The notes under the pieces were generated by a model. It was not told where the DNA came from and ran no database searches. It saw nothing but the letters and a program-made list of their open reading frames with translations. From assembly GCA_021464245.1 (NCBI GenBank), contig JADCRB010000001.1:4907186-4971185 (forward strand): a stretch of 64,000 nt of DNA. Reading direction: 5' to 3'. This DNA is from Carallia brachiata. Lineage: Eukaryota > Streptophyta > Magnoliopsida > Malpighiales > Rhizophoraceae. This document shows positions 25,558-37,945 of this stretch, piece by piece. Each line of letters begins with the position of its first letter. Within the stretch, counting starts at the first letter, position 1. A program made the translations under genes and the position numbers.

Positions 25558-25888
25558 TGGTATAGAGAAACTAAATTTAAGCAAGATTTTGAGTAGAAAA
25601 TTGAAGCGGAACAAGATAATTAGGATTAGGGTTTATCGAAAACCACAAAACTCTAAGAAATATAGTTTTTGAAGAATAATATTGAACACTGAATAAACTA
25701 TCCAGTAGCTACACTATATATACTAGATTTCTAACTAGAGAAAATCTCAACCAGTGATTAGATAAAACCCTAATTAATCCTAGCCATCCATATAATTAAA
25801 TAGTCATATGACTTCTTAAATAAAACTAAATAGGAATAAAAATAAAATAGCAACAAAAAAAAACAACAAACAAAGAGCTCTTGCATCA
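25558..25888 (-). repeat. 5' LTR of the chromovirus
   Basis: 331 bp, + strand sequence starting TGGTATAGAG and ending TTGCATCA; direct repeat of 20540-20834. The tract TACACTATATATACTAG is shared by both LTRs and could hold the promoter TATA box. Confidence 0.92.
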
Positions 25889-25893
25889 GGTTA

Positions 25894-28800
25894 TAAATGA
25901 GTTGTACTAAACTTTGATGAATGGAATGCATGGGTTCAATTCTTATTAAGTTACATGAATGGATTCACTTTTTGATCCAGAAAAGAGTCCTGATATTTTA
26001 TAACGAGACATATTATAGTTTGCAAAATAAGACTTCTACTTTTATGTTTTGGCTTAAATGTTGCGTATAATTTGTTTAAAAAATTGTATGGTAAAAAAAC
26101 AATTGGTATCCTAACTCTTATTGACCAATAGTTTTTATATCCATATATTCTTGTAGAAAGAATATCTCATAGTTTTGCAACAAAAATTGTTATAATTTGT
26201 GAATGAAAAAAAAAAGTCTACTTTTGTTGTCTCCAAATTCTTTTGGAAACAAATTATAAATATTTTGCAACAATATTTACTATAATTTGCAAATAAAAAT
26301 AGATAAAAAGTGACGATTCCACTATTATATTTTTGCAAATTATAAGTTGAAGTTGTATGCAAACAAGCATTATAAAAATAACTGTTGGTATCCTAACTCT
26401 TGTTGAAACTCCCACTTTATGTCTTGCTTAATCGAGACACCAAAAACTGGGACCAACCATTTCTATAGTATCTTATTTCTAAAATATTAAGGAAAAACCC
26501 AAAAAAGGACACAACTCTCCACATTTGAAGCTATGCCTTAACTAACTAGTCTGGAATGGTTTTATAGTATATCAGCACAATGTTTATATAACCGTTGGAT
26601 AAGTAAAACCCATAAGGTGCCTGGTGGTATTTGAAAGTGACACATATCATCTGAAACGAGTATGTTAATTTGTGAAACAAATTTGTTAACTATTGCAAGT
26701 AATTACAGAGAAACAATGAGCCTTCCACATTTATGTCTGCTAAAATGATTTAAAATGAAAACTGTTATTTATGAAAAAAATGGTTAATTTTGCAAATAAA
26801 AATAGAAAAACAATAAAAACAGATTTGACACATCAATTTTTTTAATAATGAATTAACTTCTCATAAGTTTTGTGCAAGTCATCTTAAGTTTAACTTCAAT
26901 TAAAATTGCATGAAAACTTATGTTTCTGACGGAATGGTAGTCACAAAAACTATCTCAATCCATCTACTACATACAACAAAAAGTGTCTTACCTCTACTGT
27001 GATTCTTGTTTAATAATATTTAGGAAACAGTGCCTCACATTTATGCAAATAATATATAGTGGTTTGCTTACACTCTTATGGTTTTCCAAATCATATGTAT
27101 AAATAGTTTCGAAATTTCATGCTAAAGACAACTATTGGTATGCTACTTATAATCCATTTGAGCCATTATTTCAATAAAATTTTTTTGAATTAATGACTGA
27201 TACGTTTGCAACTAAAACTTTATAATTTCAATAAAATCAAAAAAAGCCTCTTGTGGGATTTGAAAGCAAGACATGTCATCTGGAACGAGTACTATTAATC
27301 TAGGAAAGAAATCGGTTAACTTTTGCAAGTAATTAAAGAGAAATAATGAGCCTTCCACTTTTATTTGTTTCCAAATAATTTGAAACGAAAGCTGTTGTTT
27401 ATGAAACAAAGAGTGTATGGGTGGTTGGCTCATTCATAACTTATGGTCCTACAATTCCCATGAACAGAATTTCTTTCAATGGAAAAAAAAAAATTGACAA
27501 TCATAAGAACTTGAATATGAATTTTCAATAGTAAAAATCTTGTGTATGACTAAAAGGACAACCAAAATTTTTTAACTAGTCTGATAGAGTTACTTTCTTG
27601 TTTATTAATTTTTATTTAATAATTAATTCTTTAGTCATGATGAGAATTTCAATATGGCAAGTATGATTCTTCTTTTATTAGTAAGAATAATAATTGTCGC
27701 TAAATTTAATAAATTATCTAGCTATTAAAAAAACAAGCTCTCTAACTATTAAAAAAATAAGCTCTCTAACAAGCTCACTAATATTAAATTCTTCCTGCAA
27801 TTGGAAAACCATACAAATGGAAGCCCAACTTTCAATCTCTCTTCGTTTGCAAATTAAAACTATTTTTTGTGGGAAATTGTTTAGAGTTCTTTCTACATGA
27901 TTTTTTTTTTACTTAAAAACAAAGTTTAAAACATTTTGGATACCAACTAATGCAAGTTAGTCAGCAACTTTCGCTTGTCTTGCGTGACAACATAAAAGTA
28001 GCATGACTGCATATTTTTTCTCATTTAGTTGCAAATGTATGGGCGAAAGTATATGGATAACAAAATGCGATTTTTTTTTTTTTAATTGTAAGCTATATCA
28101 ATTCTTGTTGCAAAAATTCAAGGTATTCTTCTACCCAAACCATAATGGTTCCTTCAATAGCTATCAATTACAAGCAAAGTATAATATATTTCGAACAAAT
28201 TCCATCAACAACAATTTCCTACAAAAAATGCACCATTCCTATGGTGCTCCACCACTCTATATCTCTATAATACTCTTAAGTACCCCCACTCACTTACCAT
28301 TTAATCCAATACCTTCACTAATAAGCTGTCAAGCCGCTTTATGTCCTCATAAGCATCAAAAGGAAGCGTATTTATTCGAATGCCCTATTGTACCTGCTCA
28401 ATTAAATAAATATTCAACAAACATGAAGCACCCTCATTTTCATAGAATTTTATGCAACAATGACTGCAAAAATTGAATAATAATTTGTCAACTACAAAAA
28501 GACTATCACACATAAAAATAAGAGATATTTATTTAGTCATTTAAGCATACTTAGAACATTTTATCTCAAATCTTGAAAATCAAACTAAAAACTGTAGTGA
28601 TAGGTTAATAAAAAAAAAGAACAAAAGATAAAACTCAAATAACACTAGTCCAGTGGCCAAATTATCTCAACACCAGTCAAAAAGCAATTACACCTCACAT
28701 TCTCAAAGACAACGCTACAATTAACACACCAAGTAAGATGGAATTGGAACTCTCAAAAACATTAAATAAACATTCTCGACGGTGTTAATATTTAGCCTCA

Positions 28801-29700
28801 TGTTTTTATCCAGCCTTCAGCTGGTCTGTTTTCCCCCAATTATTAGTTTTAATCATTTACAAAATAGTATTAGTATAAAGACTACTTGAAAGCTAAGATT
28901 CTATTTGCAAGTCTCTAACACTTTATCAGGAGTGTGGTTGATGTTAACTTAGAGTTCAAAACCTTAATTTATATCATTTGAAGTTAAGAGTTTCTATCCC
29001 AAGTCTTCAATACTTTACGTTAGACAAGTGAATTGAAAATGTTATTATTTTGAAACCAAAACTGTTAAGTTTTGCGAGTAACAACAGTTCACAAATGAGC
29101 CTTCAAGTTTTATGCATTCCCAAATCATTATGAGTAATTATGAGCAAAATACCATTAGTACACAGGACTTCTTATCCCAAGTATTCTTTACTTTGATACG
29201 TGAAAAAGGAAAGGACTTGAAAGGACGATTGTTAATTTTGAAACCAAATCAGTAAATCGTTGCAAATAACAATAGATAAAAAAATTCAGCCCTAAACTTC
29301 TATGTAACCACAAACAATTATTTGTAATTATTTTCAAAATAGCATTAATAGAGACACATTACTATCACAACTCTTTTTAACTTTTATTTGGAGAAATTGA
29401 ATTGAAAGGACTACTGTTATTTTAGAAAACAAATACATGAACTGTTGAAAGTAACAACAACTAAAAAGTCAACCTTGAACTTTTTATGTAATCCCCAACT
29501 AGTAGCTGTAATTATTTACAAAAAAGGACTAGTCGACAAGAGTTCCTAAGTCTTTTTTAATTTTCTTCTGAAAATTGACTTGAAAAGGTTACTGTTACTT
29601 TTGAAACCAATTCTATTAAATGACTTGATAAAAGGTCAACATTCAACATACGCACCCATAAGCCAAAAAAAGAAAAAAGAAAAAAGAACGAGCAAAACTA
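25894..29700. repeat. Diffuse ~180-bp degenerate repeats
   Basis: A loose motif recurs: GAAACCAAA-x-TGTTAA, TTGCAAGTAA(T/C)A, AGAGAAACAATGAGCCTTCCA, then a C-rich CCAAAT stretch. The clearest tandem run has the GAAACCAAA element at about 29052, 29240, 29425 and 29603 (spacing 188, 185, 178). Related copies lie near 26150-26400, 26625-26830 and 27240-27430. No protein is encoded; the open frame 28003-28476 has no recognisable content. A unit of ~180 bp is typical of plant satellites, but copies here are very diverged. Confidence 0.6.
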
Positions 29701-30327
29701 CCAAATTTGCTTCACACATTGAATCTCTTAGGCATAATCAATTTCATGAACAACATCTTATCGTTCTTGAATGTAATTAAGCATCAGTAAATCGTTGTTA
29801 TGCGACAAATAATACTAAGGTCGCCTTTTAGATTTTAACCAATTATCAGCAACTGTCATATAATAGACCTTGATTAACAAATAATCACCATAATAACCAT
29901 AACCACTTGATGCTAGCAATGAGACTTACCAGAATTCAATTCCAGAAAGCTAGCATTGAGCTCAAAGATGTGGAGTGTTTGGCTTAATCTCCCTTCTCTC
30001 TTCTATTGTGATTTATCACCATGCATACAAGGCAATCTTAACCATAGTTTTCAATCATCATATGTATAAACCAAAACAAAGAAGATACAACAAATGGGGC
30101 TTGATAAGCTCCCTCAAAATTAACTGAACTAATTATGGTTGCCAAGTAAACAACTCAATGTCATAATTGATAAAGACTTTGTAATATTTGAAAGTGTTTT
30201 TCTTCTTAAGTACAATAGAAAAGGAAAAATCAAACTAACAACATATTAAATCCAACTCCAACAAAATCTACTTGTTAAATAGAACTTAGGGATGTGGCAC
30301 ACGAAGTTAAGGTTGGCAAGAGCAAAC

Positions 30328-31300
30328 GTTATTCAAATTTAGAGTATTTCATACGCAATTTGTGAAAATTAAGTAATAAATTACTTGAATGTTATGGCTA
30401 CGTGAAATTAGCACGACTTAAATAAAAATGGGCTTATTTTAGTAATTACAAAAAACATTAAAAATGTTGTTGGTGTTTAGAGTATTTCACATAATTTGCA
30501 GAAAAAGAAACAAAACATTAATAAAAACTTTGAGCTGCGTGAAAGAGGTTAGATTTGAAAAAAATAAATTGAGTGAATTGAGTAACTGTAAAAATCAATC
30601 CAATTGTTATTCAAATTTGGATTATTTCACTTGCAATTTGTAAAAATTAAGTCATACGTTGCCTTAATATTACAGCTATGTGACTATAGCTTGACTTAAA
30701 TTAAAATGGACTATTTTTAGTAACGGCAAAAGCATTAAAAAGGTTGTAAAAATTTAGAGTGTTTCAGTTAATTTGCGAAAAAAAATATTAATAAAAATTT
30801 TGAGCTATGTGAAACAGACCATATTTGAATAAAAAATGAGCGAATTGAGTAACTACAAAAATTGAGCAAAATGTTATTCAAGTTTGGAATATTTCACACG
30901 CAATTTGTGAAAATTAAGTAATACGTGACTTGAATATTATAGCTACGTGAAATTGGCCTAACTTGAATAAAAATGGGTTGATTTTAGTAACTATAAAAAT
31001 CATCGAAAATGTTATAGAAATTGATCGTACTTCACATAATTTGCACAAAAAAAAGTAAAATATTAATTGAAAGTTAGAGCAATATAAAATTACCTAACAT
31101 TAGAAGAAAAAAAAGAAGGGTGATTTGATTAACTGCAAAAACGATCCAAGTATTATTCAAATTTAGAGTATTACATATGTAATATGCAAAAATTAAGTGG
31201 TATGTTAATTGAAAGTTAAAACTAGGTAAGTTAACATGACTTGAATAAAAATGGGTTAATTTGAGTAATTGGAGAATCCATATGAAATTTTGTAAACAAC
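30328..31300. repeat. Tandem array, ~275-bp unit made of two ~138-bp halves
   Basis: The start motif GTTATTCAAATTTAGAGTATTTC (variants) recurs at about 30328, 30606, 30873 and 31152, spacing 278, 267 and 279. Within each unit a second, related half begins near TTTAGAGTATTTCACATAATTTGC. Both halves share AATTTG, CATTAA/AGTAATA, GCTACGTGAAA and AGTAACTACAAAAAT. So the array is an ancestral ~138-bp monomer organised as dimers, four dimers long, AT-rich and non-coding. Confidence 0.75.
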
Positions 31301-33234
31301 TATTCAAGATTGAATTTGCCAAGTGTTACTCAAATATTCTTTTCTACAACAACTATTCAAGTTTTAAAAAAAATTTTGATACAAATCCAAAATAATTAAT
31401 TTTTGGCAAAAATTTGTTTCACTAATGTTTTTAAAAAATTACAATCATCATTGGATCGCAGGAAAAAGAAAAGACATGTGACTAAAATGTACATAGTTTA
31501 TCAAGATCGAATTTGCCAACGTATGATTATTTCAATATATTACTTTGTTGAAATTAATAATAGAACAAATACACATATTTTCATAGGGGAAATAGATAAT
31601 GAAATAAAAGATTTTATATTTCTTTCGCCAAAAACAGAAAAACAAAGTGACTTTTGACAATAATAACGTAGTTTGGTGGCAAACATAATATTATACTCTT
31701 AGTCCTACCAATAAAAATTCAAACTTTGAGACTAATTAATGGGGAAAGACGATCTTTTTCGACTTTTATTCACTTTTGTTATTATACATCTAATCTTTTA
31801 TATAAATAAGTTAACACTTTTTGTATGAACTAGTTGACTGTTGGCATATATAATTTCATGGTTATAAAAATCGTTTATGTGTCATTTGTTGCATTGTACT
31901 TTTATTACATGAAGTATAATAGTTTGTTTCTATTTTTTTAAGAAAAATTTAATTTTAAAATTACCTTTATATGTTTTCAAAAATGAAGGATCAATAATAA
32001 GGCCATCCATATGAATATTAAATTTTTTTTTTTTGAGTCATCCATATGAATATAACTTTAGTAAAAAAGAAACGACAAAAAATCAAATAAAACCAATTTT
32101 AAAGGCTTGAAGTGGCACAATATCGTAACTTACTGAAAAGAGACATGGAGGGAATCTAAAATAAAGAAAGAAAAGAAAAAAAAAAAAAAAACCTGTGCCT
32201 CCCCCTCAAAAGTAATTTTTTTTCTTTACCTTTATGTAGTAATATGTAACCTATACTATTCATTACTTATTTTTATGTGAGTTATTTTTACTGCCTTACC
32301 TTAATTCGTTATTATAGGAGACCCTAGGAGGCTCTGGCCAAACATCTATCTGGATACGAGGTTCTACAAGCAATCCTTTCGGATTCACCTTTGCATATGG
32401 TTACCAAAATATGGCCTTTGAGGTGAACTACTCAAAAGAAATCGCACTTCATATACCTACTGCCATCTGATGCAATTTTTATTCCAATGCTCTTTCTGAC
32501 AAGCGCGCTCTTTGGGCTGCTGAACAGGTGATGGAAAACGGGTATATTGCAACTGTAACTTTATTCAAGTTGTGAAAATCATCTTTTCTGGTGAATATTT
32601 TGGGTAAGGATATACCCACATCTCACGTTTGCATTCCTTCTATGGTTGTGCAGCGGCGCTTGGTGTAATTCGAGCAATTGCTAAGGCTGCTTGGTTGGTG
32701 CACTATGTTATTTTTATTTTTGTTTTGGCCTCAGCTTGGTGGTTGCCTCTTCACTTGGAACAGGTGGATGTTGTAAAGTTAATTAAGGAGGCGGCAGATA
32801 CTAATGTTAACATTGTACGTATCTGTATGATTTGTACAGTCCATTTGTGCTGTAACATAAATGTTAATTTGTATTTCCTTAGTTCTTCAAACAACTGCAA
32901 TGCCATGCACTCTGCCTTTCCCGCACAAGTTTATTTCCACCTAGTCCATGTCTTCTGTTCCTGTTTTTCCTCTGGTTATTGTTTCATCATATATACATTA
33001 ATCCACGCTGGATGGGGAGCTTTAGTATAAAGATAAGATTAATCTACTGTGACTTGATGGTCAATTGTTCAAGTCCCAGAAATAGCCTATATAAAAACAC
33101 GAGTACGACAGGATACTTTTGTCCTTTTGCAGAAAATTAATGAAATCCCTCCATTTTTTTTTTTCCTGCCAGAATCATAGTCTTACAATTTTAATAAAAT
33201 TGTGATAAGGAGTGGGTGAGTACCAATGGGGATA
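31301..33234. other. AT-rich spacer with an unidentified coding-like remnant
   Basis: 31301-32300 shows nothing beyond homopolymer tracts. 32310-32830 has clearly higher GC and coding-like composition after an acceptor-like ttattatag, but every frame is broken. One frame reads EALAKHLSGYEVLQAILSD, another LGVIRAIAKAAWLVHY. I do not recognise the family; it may be a decayed gene fragment. The pectinesterase 3' end follows at 33235. Confidence 0.35.
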
Positions 33235-34860
33235 TCAGGAGGTGGGAAGCCACTCAGGGCCATCAATGAAACTGATTGAGATGAATGGCTCGGCCTCCTC
33301 GTCTGTGAGTTCCCTCGACCATGACACTCTTCCTCCAAAATCAGCCCCGGGTCCTGAACACTTGTACTGTCCATAAAATACAGTCCTGCCAGATATTTGA
33401 AGGGCAATTCGGTTACTTATATGGGGCACGGTAAGACCATATCGATTAGCATTCTCCTTTTGGTCTGACTGGCTGCTTTTTGGGAATCAATTAAGCTAAT
33501 TTAACATAATTTCGTTTGAGAGTGATAGAGTGTGTGCGTGCGTGCGTGTGTGTGTATTTGTGTGATATTGACGGGTGTGGTAATGGACTTGAGTGAGTGG
33601 GGATAGGCAGAGAAGGCCAACATTTCTCTGTTTTTGTCTCCCCAATTGTACCATCCTCTTGGGGTGATGATCTTATCCATGTAAGTGTAAGCAAAGACAA
33701 CTCTGGAGAAAGTGCCCCACGCCCTGCCCAAGTACAGTGCACCCGAACCCGTAACCGTGCAGTTGACAAAGGAGAATCCCGTTTCCTCGAGCAAGCTGTT
33801 CCTCTTCTGCGCAGTCAAGGCTCCCAAGCTATTTGTTATGGCATGCAAATGGCAATTCTCATAGAAGGATAGCCCATTCCCAAATATGAAATCCACAGAA
33901 CCTTCAATGTAGCATTCTTTGAAGTAATGCCTCCCAATGTGATCATAGAGTGTGTCCTGTGCCCCAGTGAAATTGCATCGTATGAATGCTGCCTTGTCTG
34001 CTGATATTCTTAGCGCAACTGCTTGCTTTCCTAAAGCTCCTGATGGTGGCAAAGGGGCCTTGTTCTGTAATAATATAGTAAAAACGCCATCAAAACTTTG
34101 TTGCGCTAATTCGAAATGAACTGGAGGCAATTATTAAACCAAAAACAAAAATAAAAAATGCAAAAAAGTCGTAGCAGAAACGGTGCAAGTAATCTCAAAT
34201 TCCTGAAGACAGCAGACCTTGAAGGTTATGTCCTTTGCAATGAAATAGGGAGAATTGACAGAAAATGTTGCAGAGCCATAGGTACCCAATGGAAGGCCAT
34301 TCTGTCCCATTTTGTTTGCTGTATCGTCCCACTCGATTATAGTCTTGTCTGCACCAGCACCTTTCAGGGTAATGTAAGCCATCGTCGCAGTAATTTCAAC
34401 CTTCTCCCTGCATTTTCCTTCCTATTTAATTTCTGATTTTACTAAATATGCTTGAAGCAAACGGCATAGAACATTATTTTTCGTTGTAAAATTTGAGCTA
34501 AATCAAAGCAATGACTCAGTCAGCAATGAGTGGGAACATTTTCAAGGTGAAAGATATACCTGTAAGTCCCTGCACTAATGGAGATAACCACCCTGCAATT
34601 GTTGATGAGCGGCAACGAATTAATGGCCTTTTGCACAGAAACAAAGTGTCCCAGGCCTTGTTTCTTGTTAACTTTGATTGTAGAACAAGGCTTGAACATT
34701 TTCTCTGATTTCTGGTGAGGTCATGCTTGAAAGAATCTACCTTTTTAACCCACTTGAGGTAAGCTTCTTCCTCGATTATGGACCCCTCAGGCCTATTTGA
34801 AGCAAGCAATGAATTTGCGTTTTCCAGCAACAATGTCAACAAAAATAGCTTCAGCATCAT
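33235..34860 (-). CDS. Pectin methylesterase (type II, pectinesterase 53-like) with one frameshift
   Basis: Pectinesterase (EC 3.1.1.11) removes methyl esters from cell-wall homogalacturonan. Four exons on the - strand: 34860-34560, 34407-34218, 34064-33622 and 33385-33235, all with GT-AG borders. Signature blocks are present: SAGTYREKV (across exons 1/2), [19 protein letters not shown] and GSVDFIFGN (the two catalytic Asp), LGRAWG and the end FIDGPEW. A hydrophobic N-terminus (residues 1-17) fits a secretory signal; there is no long inhibitor pro-domain, hence type II. Exon 1 needs a one-base shift in the A-run at 34699-34702: the signal-peptide frame runs out of phase just before [10 protein letters not shown]. 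With the shift the product would be about 361 residues. Either a recent pseudogene or a homopolymer sequence error; an internal ATG (34699) would make a product without signal peptide. Confidence 0.88.
33528..33560. repeat. (GT)n-like tract in pectinesterase intron 3
   Basis: Interrupted GTGTGTGCGTGCGT run within the last intron of the pectinesterase gene. Confidence 0.7.
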
Positions 34861-35912
34861 TTTGGAACAGGTATGTCCTAATTTTCTGCTTAGAAGAATG
34901 AGAACAAGAGAAGGTCAAATAATGCTATTGGAAGAAGGAGGCTTTTGAGTAGTGAACCGAAGGATAGGGAGATGATAAGTTCCTTAGCAAGAATTCCCCG
35001 AACTCTGTAAGAGGAACGGCAGAGGAATCTAACAGGATGTTGTGGCCACCTGTACATTGTCTGTTTTACATACTTATTAGAATGACTTTGCAGTAATTTT
35101 GAGTAAAGTGGCGTTTCTTGTTGTCTGTTATGTTTTGTCATTTGTCCGTGGCTTTTCCAAAATTAAACAATCAAAACTTCAAACGAAAAACTAATTTTTC
35201 GACCTCCACTTATCTAATTGGAAGCTAAGTAATTTGAATTCATGTAAAAAATTACGGTTTGAGTCTTTTTAAGGTTAAGTGGTGGAGTTTAAAATATGTG
35301 AGTTTTATTATATTACAAACGCTTTTGACGATGGTAAATTCGCACACTCCTATTTGCCAAACATGTAAAGACCACTTTCACTTATCCAAATGGTAACATT
35401 AAAAAAAAAAAAAAAGACACTAATCTTTTGGGCACGCAAGCAAAGTGACGTAAAAAATACACATAAAATGCAAGAAAAGGGTCTTGTAATAATATTATGC
35501 TGTAAATTGCACAATGCGTAGTCTTTCACTGCGTGGTCTTTCACAACATTATCATAATAAGTGGGAATGGTGGGGCTTGGGGAATTATCAGTTCACGTGC
35601 AATACTGGTGCTTCGCGGCCTTTGCTCGTAATGTGATGTGATGTGATGTATGAATAATGTTTTCCATTGACTTCGCCAGTAGCAATGCAACATCATGTAC
35701 CGGACACGACCAGAGAAATTGCTGTTAGTAGATTGAACATAACAAAATGGTCCTCCCCTAATATACCCACCTCATTGAAAGCACGGTGATATCAACGCAA
35801 GGTCTTGATAATTCCTTTGTTCATTTTTCTTCCATGCTCTTTTCTTTCGTAGTGCGAGTGTGATGTTTACCTAAGAATCTATCAAAAGAGAAGTATCAGT
35901 GTAGGCTAAACG
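34861..35912. other. Upstream region of the pectinesterase gene
   Basis: AT-rich non-coding sequence presumably holding the promoter of the - strand pectinesterase gene. I see no gene in it. Confidence 0.5.
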
Positions 35913-36205
35913 CAGGGGCGGATCTAGAAACTCTTGTTAGTTAGGACATAATTCATACATACATACTCAACCAAACATCCATCTTTAAAGTTTTTTTTTG
36001 TAAACAAGAGGTTAAATTTAATTAAAATAAGAACATGGGAACTAAAGAATTGAGTGCAGTGAAAAAAAATCAATAGGGACAAAAAAAAAAATTTTGTGTG
36101 GGGCCAAATTTATTCAAGATTCATACTTATAAGGGCACGGGTGTAAAAAGCAAAATTCAGTGGTCGAACTTGTCCCCACTCATTTGTATGCTGCATCCGT
36201 CTCTG
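35913..36205. mobile_element. Small hAT-like MITE
   Basis: 293 bp. Ends are imperfect inverted repeats: left CAGGGGCGGATCTAG, right (reverse complement) CAGAGACGGATGCAG, the usual form of plant hAT termini. Near-identical 8-bp sequences GGCTAAAC and GGCTAACT flank it (35904-35911 and 36206-36213), consistent with an 8-bp hAT target duplication. Non-coding. Confidence 0.6.
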
Positions 36206-37080
36206 GGCTAACTGTTGAAAATACTAGTTCCTTATTGTTAATATTTTTTTTTCCTACCCTTTAAGTTAGCCTTTTTATGTTGCTGCCCAATTATTTACAA
36301 TTATTTATTTGGTTGTTTAGGTTCACATCAGGGGTCCATTTTTTCAGATCGCATTAAAGTACCTGCCTGGAATGTAGAGTGGGTGTGAGTTTTTTTTGGT
36401 AATATGCTAAGAGAAAGAACAAAGGTGAATCATAAATGATACGTTTTGAGCAAAGGCGTGCATGAAAGATGACAATGAGTTGTTCCTCTTGAATCAAATG
36501 TTCGTGTGGATATGCCTACAGGAGCACCATAGAAAAACAGTGCCACCACAACTACTGTTTATGATGAGAAATTAAAAAAAAAATTAAATAGTTACAAAAT
36601 AATATAAGTTGTTGGATAATTGAATTTATAAAAAAATAAAAAAAAAAATTGTCATATACTGTTAATGAGACTATGTAATTATTTATTATTATCTATGTTA
36701 ACTCAAAATTAAATTCGATCTAAATGTACCTAAATAGAGGTGGAGATTTTGTTTTTTATGTTTTTTTTTTTTTTTTTTTTTTTGTGATGGCTCTGACTTG
36801 CAAATGGTATGAACTCAAACACTCAAAAATCTTAGAATCAAGGTGGGTTCAACGGAAGGTCATGTCGATAAGTTATCTAATTTATTTATTTATTACTATA
36901 TTTTGTGAATTTTATATGTACATATACTAGTAGGGGTGTAAGTGGATTCGTCCAAACTGTTTAAGTCTACCAATCGAATTAAAATTAAATTGGAAAAGTC
37001 AAAACCATTGACAGTGATTTGGATGTGGCCATAATTTAGGGAAATCATCTGATAGTTTGGTTACAGTTCTAATAGCTGGC
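36206..37080. other. AT-rich spacer
   Basis: Non-coding, with a T23 homopolymer near 36761-36783. No gene or element recognised. Confidence 0.5.
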
Positions 37081-37815
37081 AAAAAGTTTGAATTGAGTCA
37101 CGTTTTTTTTTTTTTGTTAAAAATCAGTCTCTAATCATTTCTTTTGTCAATAAGTTTTAATTTTTTTTATTAGTTGACAGTTAAATATTTGACATTAAGA
37201 TCACATGTCAACTTATCGTGGTTGGCTTGAATGTCAGGTCATAATTTTTTGATGATGTGAAATTAAAAAGAAAATCTGAAAATGTGACCAAAAAAAGTAA
37301 AAAAAAAATCCCAAAAACTCAAAAAAAAAAAAAAAACTCAAACAAGAATTCGAGATTTAAAAACAAAACAAAAACTCAATATAAAATCTAAGAATATTCT
37401 TAAAAAAATCTGAAATTCTAATTTTCAGCTTGCAAATTGAAAATATTAAAAAATTTTCAAAAAATTTTTCAAGTTTTAAATTTTTTGATTGTAAATTCAA
37501 CATTTCATACTTTTAAAAAATATTTTCATATTTTATTTTGAATTTTTAGATTTTTTCAAAGCTTTTTGAATTCTTTTTTGAGTTTATAGTTTTTTACTTT
37601 TAAGAATTTTTATAGTTTTTCAATTTTTTAAATATTTAACTTTTTTTAATAAGCCATGTCATAGAAAATGATGATGTGGCATCTAAGTTTACATTGATCG
37701 GTTCACGTGACACGTTTAAACGACAAATTAACAAAAAAAATCAAAATTATTGATCGAGAAAATATTAGAGACCAATTTTAAAATAGAAAAACTTTCTCAC
37801 TCTAATTTAAAAAGT
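37081..37815. mobile_element. Foldback / non-autonomous DNA element 1
   Basis: The arms at about 37081-37200 and 37690-37815 are imperfect inverted repeats: left contains AATCAGTCTCTAATCATTTCTTTTGTCAATAA-type sequence in pieces, and right carries ATTGATCGAGAAAATATTAGAGACC, its reverse complement with mismatches. The interior is A/T homopolymer rich and itself partly self-complementary (A-rich left, T-rich right). Class unknown; no target duplication identified. Confidence 0.55.
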
Positions 37816-37945
37816 AGTCAAATTGGGTTCTCCAATTGAGGCTTTTTGCCTTAGAAGTTTAAAAACTTACAAATTCAAGTTGAACTTTTTTGTAACCAAA
37901 AAGTATATTTTATGGAAGTAAGGAACTCATAAAAAAATTAGGTTA

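Larger units (their letters stand above)
20540..25888 (-). mobile_element. Complete but decayed Ty3/gypsy chromovirus (Reina-like)
   Basis: LTR retrotransposon on the - strand in the order LTR, PBS, gag, protease, RT, RNase H, integrase, chromodomain, PPT, LTR. Both LTRs start TG and end CA. The element is flanked by a perfect 5-bp target duplication GGTTA (20535-20539 and 25889-25893). Length is 5349 bp. Short LTRs (295 and 331 bp), compact size and a C-terminal chromodomain fit the Reina lineage of chromoviruses; the lineage is inferred, the superfamily is certain. The coding region is split by several frameshifts and stops, and the LTRs differ at many sites, so this is an old, inactive copy. 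Confidence 0.93.

Noticed and set aside
28003..28476. 157-codon open frame within the repeat-rich stretch
   Set aside because: Low-complexity, lies among degenerate repeats and has no recognisable protein.
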